DNA from: MED-G116 sp038147495 | GTDB taxonomy: Bacteria > Pseudomonadota > Alphaproteobacteria > Puniceispirillales > Puniceispirillaceae | DNA length: 64,000 nucleotides | NCBI GenBank assembly: GCA_038147495.1 | Contig: JAYQTT010000013.1 | Location: 38,429-102,428 of the forward strand | Direction: 5' to 3' | Shown here: in pieces, positions 17,877 to 26,431 of the stretch | How positions within the stretch are numbered: the first letter of the stretch is position 1 | Layout: every line of letters begins with the position of its first letter | Notes under the pieces: generated by a model | Seen by the model: only the letters and a program-made list of their open reading frames with translations | What the model was told of the DNA's origin: nothing | The model's database searches: none | Position numbers and translations under genes: made by a program

Positions 17877-18110
17877 CATCGTAATAATCCTCCGCCGCAT
17901 GGCGACAGCCGCAGCCATTTGCCCACCAACCACGATGAACAGAAAGGCGAAGAAAGCCATAAATGGCCGGAAAAATCGGCAAATCTTCGGGGCGATCTCG
18001 CCATGTCGGTGAATGACAAATTCCAGAATGACAAGGCTGACCGCAACGATGACAAGAACCAGTGTAAACCGGTTGCCAAGGCGTTGTAATGCTGAGTGTG
18101 AACTGCTCAT
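17869..18110 (-). CDS. Small two-helix membrane protein of the Mrp operon (frameshifted near its end)
   Basis: The frame starts at ATG 18110 and encodes two hydrophobic segments (TLVLVIVAVSLVILEFVI and FMAFFAFLFIVVGGQMAAA). Without correction it runs straight into the next gene. A one-frame change near 17895 would give the acidic end HAAEDYYDDE and a stop at 17869-17871 that overlaps the ATGAGTGA start of the next subunit, as elsewhere in this operon. I do not recognise a named family; small membrane proteins at this place are plausible antiporter accessory parts. Confidence 0.6.
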
Positions 18111-18118
18111 AATACCCG

Positions 18119-19579
18119 CTACCCCGCTACCATTTTAGCTAGACCGGCGATCTGATCCACGAAGAAAAACAGTGCTATCGACAAGATTGCTGTTGCCACC
18201 GGCGGAATGACCGTTAAGGGATGGTCTTCCACTTTAACCTGCTTGACCTTTGGTTTGAAGAAAGCGCGCGACACCGGCTCCAGCAGGTAATAGATGTTCA
18301 ACAGGGATGACAATCCAAGGACGAACAACACCATCACAAGGCCGCGATCCATCGCACCCATCATCAGGTAAAATTTCGACCAGCTGCCGCCAAGTGGCGG
18401 TATGCCGATGATAGAGAGCGCACCAAGAAAGAAGGCGATGAATACCCACGGCATCTCACGCCCCTGCCCGTCCAGTTCGGAAATCTTGGTAAGGTGGGTG
18501 CGGACATAGATTGCACCAGCACAGAAAAACAGCGTGATCTTACCCGCGGCATGCATGACGATATGCAGGGCAGCTCCCTGCGCGGCAAGCGAGGTCGCGA
18601 TAGCTGCACCAAGGACAATGTAGGATAGCTGGCTGATCGTTGAATAGGCCAATCTGGCTTTCAGATCATCCTTGGAAATGGCGACAAAACTTGCCGCAAG
18701 AATGGTAAAGCTCGCCAACCACACAAGCCAGTCAGAGGCATGGGTCGCGGCAAGAAAATCTATGCCAAAGACATACACCACCACCATCAGCATCGTGAAA
18801 ACACCGGCCTTGACCACCGCCACGGCATGCAGCAATGCCGATACAGGTGTCGGTGCCACCATCGCCGCCGGAAGCCACCGATGAATCGGCATCAATGCCG
18901 CTTTGCCAATACCAAACGCAAAACAGGCTAAAAGCCACGGCGCGGCCGCTGCGCTGATATGCCCCTCAAGAATGCCACCCGGAACAAAATCAAGCGTTCC
19001 TGTCTTTACCCAAACATAGATGACCGCTGGCAGCAAAAGTACAACAGATGTGCCAACAAGTATGCTCATATATAGACGGCCTGCATCACGCGCGGCTTTG
19101 CTGTCCTTGTGGGTGACAAGCGGGAAAGTCGAAAAGGTCAGAATTTCATAGAAAATAAACAGAACCAGTAAATTGCCCGACCACGCTATGGCCAGTGCCG
19201 CATGCACAGCAACGGCATAAAAAGCGGCAAAGCGGGTCTGGTGTTTTTCATGGTTGCCACGCATATAGCCGACCGAGAATATACCGGCGGCAATCCACAA
19301 TCCCGAAGCGACAAGGCCGAAAATCGCCCCAAGCGGCGTTACGGCAAAAGAAAAATCAAGACTGTCCGAGATGTTCAGGACATTTACTTTTGGCACACCG
19401 CCCTCAAGAACCGCTGCGGCAACATGCAGGGCGGCGATAAAGGTAACAACGGCACCAACTGGCCCTGCGGCATCACGCCATGCCGCACGCACGGCCAAAA
19501 ACGGCGTCAAAAGCGCCACTGCCAAAGGCGTCAACAGGCCAAGGATTATACCGGTTTCGGCGCTCATCAAAGCATGCAT
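18119..19579 (-). CDS. Second MnhD/NuoL-like Na+/H+ antiporter subunit
   Basis: This subunit of about 486 residues belongs to the proton-conducting membrane transporter family shared by Mrp antiporters and complex I (NuoL/M/N). Visible hallmarks are the Glu in FIFYEILTFSTFPLV, the lysine-bearing GIGKAALMPIHRWLPAAM, HAVAVVKAG and the buried DDLKARLAYSTISQLSYI. About 14 hydrophobic helices are apparent. The start at 19579 (MHALMSAETG) lies just after the stop of the preceding gene; Met at 19567 is an alternative. It is intact, unlike its two paralogues. Confidence 0.88.
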   Translation of the reverse strand: MHALMSAETGIILGLLTPLAVALLTPFLAVRAAWRDAAGPVGAVVTFIAALHVAAAVLEGGVPKVNVLNISDSLDFSFAVTPLGAIFGLVASGLWIAAGIFSVGYMRGNHEKHQTRFAAFYAVAVHAALAIAWSGNLLVLFIFYEILTFSTFPLVTHKDSKAARDAGRLYMSILVGTSVVLLLPAVIYVWVKTGTLDFVPGGILEGHISAAAAPWLLACFAFGIGKAALMPIHRWLPAAMVAPTPVSALLHAVAVVKAGVFTMLMVVVYVFGIDFLAATHASDWLVWLASFTILAASFVAISKDDLKARLAYSTISQLSYIVLGAAIATSLAAQGAALHIVMHAAGKITLFFCAGAIYVRTHLTKISELDGQGREMPWVFIAFFLGALSIIGIPPLGGSWSKFYLMMGAMDRGLVMVLFVLGLSSLLNIYYLLEPVSRAFFKPKVKQVKVEDHPLTVIPPVATAILSIALFFFVDQIAGLAKMVAG

Positions 19580-19583
19580 GCCC

Positions 19584-21087
19584 TTATCCCCCTGACCCCA
19601 ATAGAGCGCCTGCCGCGCCGTTGGCGGCAGACACCAGTCCGGACGGCGCAACGCCAAGCCAGATGTTGGCAAGGGCGATAATCCACAGCGGAATATAGAG
19701 AGCTGGTTGTTCTTTTATCTCCAATTTGTCAACCGCTGCCGGATGAACCCACATGACCTCTACAATCTTCCACAAATAAGCTACCGAAAGCGCACTGCTC
19801 ACAAGGACCATGCCGACAAGAACATAGCTGTCCACCTCAAGCATCGCCCGCACGAGATAAAGTTTCGAGATGAAGCCAGCAGTCAGTGGCAGGCCGATCA
19901 AACTCAATCCACAGATCAAGAATGCAAGCGACGTTATTGGCATTTTCCGGCCAATTCCGCGCATTGTCTCAACACCAACGCGGCTTCCCACTGCAAGGAA
20001 TATGGCCCCAACCGCCATGAACATGCCGCCCTTGATCAGGGCATGATTGGCGATATGAATAAAACCGGCGGCGATACCGGCCTGCGTCGCAAGACCAAGG
20101 CCAAGCGTGATATAGCCAATCTGGGCAATGGACGAGAATGCCAGCATCTTTTTCAGATCAGCTTCATAAATTGCCATGATCGTGCCAACAAAAATACCGG
20201 CGAGCGACAATGGGATCAGCACCCACTCAAGGGCCAGTGCCGTGACATCGGGCACACCAGCAAAAATGGTGAAAATAATCCGTGCCAGCACATATATAGA
20301 CGCTTTTGTGGCGATTGCGGCCAGCAATGCCGACACCGCCGATGGCGCATAGCTGTACGCCGCAGGCAGCCAAATATGAACCGGGAAAACAGCGGCCTTG
20401 ACCAGAATGCCCGCGACCATAAAGGCAAATCCGACAAAAATGATTGAGTCGCTCTGCACGTCCGGTATCCGCGCGGCAAGATCACTCATATTGAGCGTGC
20501 CCGTCACCGCATAGATGAAGCCGACACCGATGACATAGAAGGTCGCGCCGACCGCCCCGATTACCAGATAATTATAGGCAGCAATCAATGCGCGTCTGTC
20601 TGTTCCGGCGCCAAGTGCGATCAGGATCACCGAAGCAAGCGCTGAAATCTCCAGAAAAACGAAAAGATTGAAAGCATCAGCCGTCATCACAAGGCCGTAA
20701 AGTCCGCCGCAAGCCAGCAGCCACGCAGCATACGCCCTGCCAATATCCTTTTCGGCAATTTCCCGTTCGATGGCGCGATAGGCAAATAATGTCGCAAAGA
20801 ACGCCAAAACCGACATCACCAGAATCGTCAGGCTGGTGGCCTGATCGACGACAAATTCAATCCCCCATGGTGGTGGCCAGTTACCAAGAAAATATGTAAT
20901 CCGCAGGCCTGTCGCGGTAATGCCAGCGAGCAATACGGCGACAACAACTGAAATGCCCTGTGCCAACAAGTGTCAACAACCATGCCAGCCGCCGCACTGG
21001 TAACAGCGCGGCAATGGGTGCCAACAGCAATGGCACAACAACAAGAAGCGCCGGCAAATTATTGAAAATGGAATAAATCCCCATCAT
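19584..21087 (-). CDS. mnhD: MnhD-like Na+/H+ antiporter subunit D (one apparent frameshift)
   Basis: From 20966 down to 19584 the frame encodes a NuoM/N-type subunit with FLEISALASVILIALG, VKAAVFPVHIWLPAAYSYAPSAV (key residues K and H) and EADLKKMLAFSSIAQIGYI. The N-terminus is in another frame from ATG 21087 (MMGIYSIFNNLPALLVVVPLL to RRLAWLLTLV). Removing one T at 20967-20970 joins them as TLLAQGISVVV. I read this as one gene with a one-base insertion in the sequence. The start overlaps mnhC by 4 bp. Confidence 0.85.
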
Positions 21088-21509
21088 CTCGCATCCCCGA
21101 CATCATCATGTGCACGTCGGGCACGTGGCATGGCGTCATTCGCCTTCATTGCGAGTATCTCGTCCTCTTCGATACTGCCAAAGGCAGCATGAATACGAAG
21201 CACAAGCGCAAGCCCCAACGCCGTGGTCGCCACGCCAACGACAATGGCGGTCAGGATCAGGACATGCGGAAGCGGGTTTGAATACAGCGTATCTGTTACA
21301 CCTGTAATAATCGGTGCGGTGCCATTTTCCATTTTACCAACCGAAATGTAGAACAGAAAAACTGATGTCTGGAAGATCGACAATCCAACCAGCTTTTTCA
21401 CCAGATTATATCTGGAAATGACGATAAACAGCCCTGCCATCATCAAAACGATGACGACCAGATAATTCCAGTTGTCAGTCAGCAATGAAGGTGAAGTTTC
21501 AGGCATCAC
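21084..21509 (-). CDS. mnhC: Na+/H+ antiporter subunit C
   Basis: This 141-residue protein is related to NuoK. It has three hydrophobic helices (LVVIVLMMAGLFIVISRYN, GLSIFQTSVFLFYISVG, VLILTAIVVGVATTALGLAL) and the family sequence NPLPHVLILTAIVVG. It has a hydrophilic C-terminal tail of about 30 residues. It overlaps mnhB and mnhD by 4 bp on each side. Confidence 0.93.
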   Translation of the reverse strand: MMPETSPSLLTDNWNYLVVIVLMMAGLFIVISRYNLVKKLVGLSIFQTSVFLFYISVGKMENGTAPIITGVTDTLYSNPLPHVLILTAIVVGVATTALGLALVLRIHAAFGSIEEDEILAMKANDAMPRARRAHDDVGDAR

Positions 21510-21961
21510 GCCTCCTCCTCATCTTCAGACTGCATTGATGATGCAGGGATAAATCCGGCAAATGCGTGAAACAGCAACAGCATCACCGTTGTCACGGTCA
21601 ATCCGACACCAAATTCAACTATCAGGATTCCGATATGCTGGCCCGCGGCAGGGCTTGTCGCCAACACATTGTAATCCAGAAATAGCCCGTTGAGCGCCAT
21701 CGAAGCGATCCCAACGCCGCCATAGATGAGGACACCGGCAACCAGCAACACAATGTTCAGCCACAGGGGAAAAAGGCGTCTGCCTGCTTCCAGTCCGAAT
21801 ATAAGTGCATGAAGAATGAATGCCGCTGCGATAATAACACCAGCCTGAAAGCCGCCGCCCGGTCCGTAGTCGCCGTGAAACTGAACATAAAGTCCAAAGA
21901 TGATAATCGGCGCAAACAGGATCTTTGTGGTCACGCGCAGGATCATATTATTTTCCATCAT
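21506..21961 (-). CDS. mnhB: Na+/H+ antiporter subunit B
   Basis: The 151-residue protein has the MnhB core: ILRVTTKILFAPIIIFGLYV, the conserved HGDYGPGGGFQAGVIIAAAFI and VEFGVGLTVTTVMLLLF, giving four membrane helices. The start is ATG 21961 (MMENNM); an in-frame extension further upstream would be arginine- and cysteine-rich and overlap the previous gene. The true overlap with that gene is 14 bp. Confidence 0.92.
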   Translation of the reverse strand: MMENNMILRVTTKILFAPIIIFGLYVQFHGDYGPGGGFQAGVIIAAAFILHALIFGLEAGRRLFPLWLNIVLLVAGVLIYGGVGIASMALNGLFLDYNVLATSPAAGQHIGILIVEFGVGLTVTTVMLLLFHAFAGFIPASSMQSEDEEEA

Positions 21962-22544
21962 GCGCCTCCTGCCCTTCGGCGTCTGATCGCTGCCGCCTTG
22001 CTGTGCGCGTTGCCCCGCACAACAGCAGGAACACACCAAGACCGGCGGTGAATACCACGATCGTCTCGCCAAGCGTGTCAAAGCCACGATAGCTTGCCAG
22101 CACCGTTGTCACGACATTCGGGATATGAAGCACCTGATCACTCTCGGCAAGATAACGCGGCGCGACATGCTGATGTACTGGCGCATCCGGACTGCCAATG
22201 GCCGGCAAGTCAAATGCGGCGACCATCAGCACTGCCCCCGCCAGAATGCAAACGACAAGTCCTGTCAGGTTGCTTGTCAGGGTGTGAGATTGGGTTGTCT
22301 GTTTCTCTTTGGACGGCAACACGGCCATGGCCGACAGGAATAGAACAGTGGAAATGCCCGCCCCAACAGCCGCTTCCGTAAACGCAACGTCAACCGCGTC
22401 AAGATTAACAAACATTGCCGCACATATCAGGGAATAGGCACCCGATAGAACCACCACGGCGAACAGGCGATTGGTACGCATCACCATCACAACGATGAAA
22501 ACGAGAATGGCCATCAGAAACAGGTTGAGCAGGATCGTCGTCAT
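21948..22544 (-). CDS. Mrp antiporter MbhD/MbhE-like subunit (DUF4040)
   Basis: This 198-residue membrane protein corresponds to the C-terminal part of MrpA in two-part systems. The first half (LFLMAILVFIVVMVMRTNRL, DAVDVAFTEAAVGAGISTVLF) is the DUF4040/MbhD type with the conserved Glu in TEAAVGAG. The second half (YRGFDTLGETIVVFTAGLGVFLLL) is MbhE-like with another conserved Glu. No separate MrpA N-terminal part is present; the NuoL-like genes further downstream likely supply it. Confidence 0.85.
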   Translation of the reverse strand: MTTILLNLFLMAILVFIVVMVMRTNRLFAVVVLSGAYSLICAAMFVNLDAVDVAFTEAAVGAGISTVLFLSAMAVLPSKEKQTTQSHTLTSNLTGLVVCILAGAVLMVAAFDLPAIGSPDAPVHQHVAPRYLAESDQVLHIPNVVTTVLASYRGFDTLGETIVVFTAGLGVFLLLCGATRTARRQRSDAEGQEAHDGK

Positions 22545-23044
22545 GATACGTCACCCTTTCGACCTGTGGATTTCTTAGTCGCCTTTTTGGGCGCCTTTTT
22601 AGCCGCTTTCTTGACAGCAACGGTCTTGCTCGTTTGGGCTTTGCCCGCAGTTTTTGCCTTGGGTGTCGCCTTGGTGCCTGCTTTTGCCTTCGCAGGTTTT
22701 TTACGCGCCACTTTTTTGGCTGAAGTGGCCGCGCCGGTTGCGACAGGCGAGAAGCCACTTTTGTGGGCAACCTGCGCCACGGCATGCGTGGCAATCGGGC
22801 TGGTGAAAAACAGGAACACGGCCACCGCGGCCAGCTTGACGCTGATCAGGGAAAAACCTTCATGGATCATCATGCCAAGGACGATGAAACCAACGCCTGC
22901 GGTATCCATCATTCCGACTGCGTGAATGCGACTGAACACATCCGGGAGCCTGATCAGACCAAGGCTGCCAACGACGAGCGCAAGTGTGCCGATTGCCAGT
23001 GAAAAACCGGACAAATACGGAAGGAAAAGGTCCATAGACATCAC
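22541..23044 (-). CDS. mnhG: Na+/H+ antiporter subunit G with a long lysine/alanine-rich tail
   Basis: Residues 1 to about 95 are a normal MnhG (three helices; GSLGLIRLPDVFSRIHAVGMMDTAGVG). The remaining 70 or so residues are unusual. They are rich in Lys, Ala, Thr and Pro, with repeats such as KKAAKKAPKKATKKSTGRKG, and resemble histone H1-like or AlgP-like tails. The tail is in frame and ends just before the next start, so it is not a readthrough artefact. It should lie in the cytoplasm by the positive-inside rule. Confidence 0.88.
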   Translation of the reverse strand: MMSMDLFLPYLSGFSLAIGTLALVVGSLGLIRLPDVFSRIHAVGMMDTAGVGFIVLGMMIHEGFSLISVKLAAVAVFLFFTSPIATHAVAQVAHKSGFSPVATGAATSAKKVARKKPAKAKAGTKATPKAKTAGKAQTSKTVAVKKAAKKAPKKATKKSTGRKGDVS

Positions 23045-23352
23045 CCCTCCTCCGGCCTGTCACTGCTGGCAGTGATACGGGCATTTCCGCCGCGGTCACC
23101 AAGGCCACCAGTGGCAAACAATTTTAGAATTGCAAAGGTGCCGATAAAATTCAGCACCGCATAGAGAATTGAAATATCGACAAACTCAGGCCGCCCCATG
23201 ATAAATCCATGAAGCGCAACGCCAAGGATGATGATGGTGCCGATTGCATTGACCGCAAGGACGCGATCAAACGCTGTGGGACCTTTGGCGGCACGGATCA
23301 ATGCAAGGATCATCGCCAGCCCGCATCCGGCAAGAGCAAGCCCAAACATCAT
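23041..23352 (-). CDS. mnhF: Na+/H+ antiporter subunit F
   Basis: This 103-residue, three-helix protein has the MnhF signature RAAKGPTAFDRVLAVNAIGT and ends with a hydrophilic tail. It overlaps its neighbours by 4 bp on both sides, which fits translational coupling within the operon. Confidence 0.92.
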   Translation of the reverse strand: MMFGLALAGCGLAMILALIRAAKGPTAFDRVLAVNAIGTIIILGVALHGFIMGRPEFVDISILYAVLNFIGTFAILKLFATGGLGDRGGNARITASSDRPEEG

Positions 23353-23852
23353 GCGCTGTCACCATCTGTTGATTTGCCCTCGATGGCGGTGACGCGGCGA
23401 TCCATCTCGCCGCTGCGAACGTCATCACCAAAATCCGGGTGCAAGGCATGAACGAGAAAAACCGATTGACCGGCATCTCCTGGATTTATGTCAACTGTCA
23501 CTGTCCCCGGTGTAAGTGTGATGGAATTGGCATAGGTCACAAGACCGGCGGCAGTCCTTTGCGTTGCCGGAACCTCAAACCATTCGGGTTTTGCAGTGCC
23601 ATCAAGGATCATTCTGGCTGTTGCGATGTTGGATGATATGATTTCGCGCAGTAACCACAGGATATATGCCGGAAGTCTGGCAAAAAGATGCGTCGGGAAA
23701 CCTTCTTTGTCAGCACCACCGATGCGGGCCGATAAAAAAGTCACGAGCACACAGCTTATCACACCGAGGGACGTGATCAGAGGCGTGTAATGACCCGACA
23801 ACAGCAGCCAGCTGGCCATAAAAACAACAAACAAAATGATGATGCGAAGCAC
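23349..23852 (-). CDS. mnhE: Na+/H+ antiporter subunit E
   Basis: This 167-residue protein is the first gene of the Mrp operon. The family core ARLPAYILWLLREIISSNIATARMIL and TYANSITLTPGTVTVDI is clear, with two N-terminal helices. The start is GTG 23852, with GGGAG upstream. The order E-F-G-DUF4040-B-C-D-D-small-D is the two-part type of Mrp antiporter found in Alphaproteobacteria. The complex exchanges cytoplasmic Na+ for protons and helps in pH and salt balance. Confidence 0.92.
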   Translation of the reverse strand: MLRIIILFVVFMASWLLLSGHYTPLITSLGVISCVLVTFLSARIGGADKEGFPTHLFARLPAYILWLLREIISSNIATARMILDGTAKPEWFEVPATQRTAAGLVTYANSITLTPGTVTVDINPGDAGQSVFLVHALHPDFGDDVRSGEMDRRVTAIEGKSTDGDSA

Positions 23853-24021
23853 CCGGCATTTCTCCCAAGACGTGTGTGCATCAGTCTAAGTCGGCTAGGA
23901 TTTCTCTGCAATGGAATTCCCCAAAATTTGCGCCGATTTAGGTTGTTTTGAATTTGTGAAATGGGTAAGAATTTTGGCGATGGATGATCTCGATGATCAT
24001 CAAACCGATATATGGGGATTT

Positions 24022-24156
24022 ATGATGGCTTCAAGCAAAACGCGTCCGGCGGGTGTTCCAGAAGAAAATGTATATGAGAAAATGCATTGGATGGTCATTC
24101 TGACTTATGCCGCAGCCATTGCTGCTGTTGCATTGTTGATGCATGGTGCTGGCTAG
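24022..24156 (+). CDS. Small single-helix membrane protein
   Basis: The ORF encodes 44 residues from ATG 24022 (or 24025): a polar N-terminus ending in PEENVYEKMHWM and one membrane helix VILTYAAAIAAVALLMHGA. A GGGG stretch precedes the start closely. It is transcribed away from the Mrp operon and precedes the NifU-like gene. I do not recognise the family; the longer frame from 23911 has no support. Confidence 0.5.
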   Translation: MMASSKTRPAGVPEENVYEKMHWMVILTYAAAIAAVALLMHGAG

Positions 24157-24227
24157 CCACTCTGACATTGTCTTGAGACAATTTGTTCGCATTGCCACTG
24201 CCCGATCATCTTGCTAGGGGTTAGGCC

Positions 24228-24644
24228 ATGGATGCGCTTTATCAGGAAAAAATTCTCGCTTTCGCCAGATCAAGTCGCGAGAGCGAGGTCGTGCCGGATG
24301 CTGATGCAACGGCAACTGTATCGAACCCAGTATGTGGCGACCGGGTCGAGGTTCGCTTGAAGCTTGATGAGAATAATATCGTCACCGCAGCATCGACAGA
24401 TGTTCGCGGATGCGCGCTTTGCGAAGCCGGTGCCGGATTGTTTGTTAACATGGCACCGGGGCTTGAGAGCGCTTCCCTCTCAGGATTGCACGCCAATTTT
24501 TCAGGCTGGCTCGCTGGCGATGACGACAATGACGTCAGCCCGCCAATGCAAGATTTTCATCCTGTCCGCAACATCAGGAACAGGCATAAATGTGTTTTGT
24601 TGGCGTTTGAAGCTGCCGCGCGTGCGGTCAACGACAAATCCTGA
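24228..24644 (+). CDS. NifU/SufU-like Fe-S cluster assembly scaffold protein
   Basis: The 138-residue protein has the three cysteine positions of IscU/SufU scaffolds: NPVCGDRVEVRLKLD (Asp after Cys-Gly conserved), GCALCEAGAGL and RHKCVLLAFEA. The second motif has an extra Cys. It is shorter than SufU and its middle is poorly conserved. No isc or suf genes are nearby, so it is a stand-alone paralogue. Role as cluster scaffold or donor is inferred. Confidence 0.82.
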   Translation: MDALYQEKILAFARSSRESEVVPDADATATVSNPVCGDRVEVRLKLDENNIVTAASTDVRGCALCEAGAGLFVNMAPGLESASLSGLHANFSGWLAGDDDNDVSPPMQDFHPVRNIRNRHKCVLLAFEAAARAVNDKS

Positions 24645-24650
24645 CCAGAC

Positions 24651-24749
24651 TTAGTCAGGACGGACTGACAGCTTGCCAAAAGCCCACAGGGCAATAACGA
24701 GGCAGGTTGGAAAACCGATAACCAGAACAAGACCGATTGTTGCGTCCAT
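24651..24749 (-). CDS. Very small membrane protein (32 residues)
   Basis: ATG 24749 is preceded by GGAGATCATC, a good ribosome site, and the frame ends at TAA 24651-24653. The product has one hydrophobic helix (IGLVLVIGFPTCLVIALWAF) and a short basic end. It lies just downstream of the cysteine-rich protein gene on the same strand, with a 159-bp gap. Tiny one-helix proteins of this kind often join membrane enzyme complexes, but no family is recognised. Confidence 0.45.
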   Translation of the reverse strand: MDATIGLVLVIGFPTCLVIALWAFGKLSVRPD

Positions 24750-24908
24750 GATGATCTCCAGATGTCGCAGGGTTCACTGTTCACCGTTATAAGCTGTGTG
24801 AACGTAGAGGCAAGCCTTAAAAACGCGGGAATATTGTCTCGGATATGCGCTGACACAGAATTTTTCAGCAAGCATCAAGATCCTGCCAGCCGCAGTGTCT
24901 CTCGGCTT

Positions 24909-25103
24909 TTACTGGTCTTTGTCCGTCTCGCAAACGGCGCCATCACAGCATGGCATGACATTGGTGTGACAATGCGCGCATTGGCCATGGCCATGTACCC
25001 AGACCAATTGCTCTGGCTGTCCACAGGCAAGGCATCTTGCAACGGGAGCAGCACTCTTGCGAGCACTGTCAGGCTGCCCTGATGGTATTGGCGTCTCTGC
25101 CAT
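24909..25103 (-). CDS. Small cysteine-rich, zinc-ribbon-like protein
   Basis: This 64-residue ORF has six cysteines plus His residues: CLACGQP, CAHCHTN, MPCCDGAVC. The CxxC pairs about 20 residues apart suggest a zinc ribbon. It begins 18 bp after the stop of the hydroxylase gene on the same strand. An overlapping open frame from 25114 has no such pattern, so I chose this one. Function unknown. Confidence 0.6.
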   Translation of the reverse strand: MAETPIPSGQPDSARKSAAPVARCLACGQPEQLVWVHGHGQCAHCHTNVMPCCDGAVCETDKDQ

Positions 25104-25120
25104 GATTTCATCATCCCCGC

Positions 25121-26122
25121 TTATCTTGGACCAAGTCGGTTTCGAAGCCGTCGGCGGGCTTCTGCTGTGCCATCATGGAAGGTGCCGAAAAATTTGTCCA
25201 AGGGGAAATCAACGCTGCCATAATTGCATTCAAAATACCGATGATGAAGCTGATGATGAAAATGTCCCAGCATCAATCTTTCCCGGTTCTTAACAACAAG
25301 CATATGAAAACCGGTATGCCCAAAGACCGCTGACAGGGCCAGCATATAGCCATGAAACATCACATGGATCGGGTGCGATGGCACGACAAGATGGATTGCC
25401 ATGGAACTGAAATAGAGCGCATGCTCCACCGGATGCATTGAGATTCCGGACCATGGCCCAACATTGACATTGCGGTGATGCAGCGCGTGCACATATTTAT
25501 ACATGAAACCGAGATGCAGAAACCGGTGAACCCAATAGAAATGGAAGGCGATCCAAACACCGGTAAACAATAGTATGGCAATAAAAAGCGCCGGATTTTC
25601 GGCAAAACTCAATGATGGCGCACGGCCACTGGCCTGCATCCAAAAGACCAATATTTCATAAAAGCTCCAAAACAGGACACCACTGGCCAATGACCAGAAC
25701 ATGTTGTCATGAACCTGATTGCTGAAGGAAAAACGGCCACCACCACGATGCCCGAACTGGGCCACATATTTATAGTCTGTTCCCTGAATTTTTTGGCGGT
25801 TTAACAGCCAATGAAGTCCACCTGCAAACATGATCAACAAGATGAAATTGCGGAAATAGACATGCGCTGCCCATCCCCATTCAAGCTGCGATATGTCGCC
25901 TAATTGAGACTGGTGCAAAAACCATCCGGCAACTGCCAGAAAAAGAAAGATACTCACTTCCGACAGGGTTAACCAATAATCACGGTGATAGGTGAGAATA
26001 TTTTTGAAATTCCACGGCCATTCAAACAGCGGATTGTTGCCAATCGGCACTTCCGGTGCAAAGTTCCATTCGTCACGTGTTGTTGGATTTAAGGTCTTGG
26101 AGGATGAAATTTTTGCCCACAT
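25121..26122 (-). CDS. Sterol desaturase/fatty acid hydroxylase family membrane protein
   Basis: The 333-residue di-iron membrane oxygenase has the histidine clusters HRFLH, HALHHRN and HFHHQLHHRYF in the C-terminal half, plus several hydrophobic helices. The start ATG 26122 has GAGGTGG upstream and follows the reading MWAKISSSKTLNP. Substrates in this family include sterols, carotenoids and fatty acids; none can be assigned here. A terminator separates it from the tRNA-Glu gene. Confidence 0.9.
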   Translation of the reverse strand: MWAKISSSKTLNPTTRDEWNFAPEVPIGNNPLFEWPWNFKNILTYHRDYWLTLSEVSIFLFLAVAGWFLHQSQLGDISQLEWGWAAHVYFRNFILLIMFAGGLHWLLNRQKIQGTDYKYVAQFGHRGGGRFSFSNQVHDNMFWSLASGVLFWSFYEILVFWMQASGRAPSLSFAENPALFIAILLFTGVWIAFHFYWVHRFLHLGFMYKYVHALHHRNVNVGPWSGISMHPVEHALYFSSMAIHLVVPSHPIHVMFHGYMLALSAVFGHTGFHMLVVKNRERLMLGHFHHQLHHRYFECNYGSVDFPLDKFFGTFHDGTAEARRRLRNRLGPR

Positions 26123-26213
26123 GTCACGCCACCTCAAACAGCAAACATTGTCAAAAATGGTTACCGATTCAGGTGCAGTGTGCAATTCATTTTTAAGGGG
26201 TGGCAAGAGGTAT

Positions 26214-26249
26214 AAAAAAAGCCCGCAACGGCGATACCGAGCAGGCTTT
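26214..26249 (-). terminator. Rho-independent terminator after tRNA-Glu
   Basis: On the minus strand AAAGCCTGC and GCGGGCTTT form a stem with a 14-base loop and one internal mismatch, followed by seven T. It lies 28 bp after the tRNA-Glu 3' end. Confidence 0.75.
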
Positions 26250-26277
26250 ATTTTCCGACCACCGAAAGGCGGTTAGC

Positions 26278-26353
<76 letters not shown>

Positions 26354-26431
26354 TTAGCTACCAGTGAGGGGGTTTTAGTCAATTCTTTCGGGCAAATCAA
26401 GATGGATTTGAGGCATTTTTAAACTTCTTCT

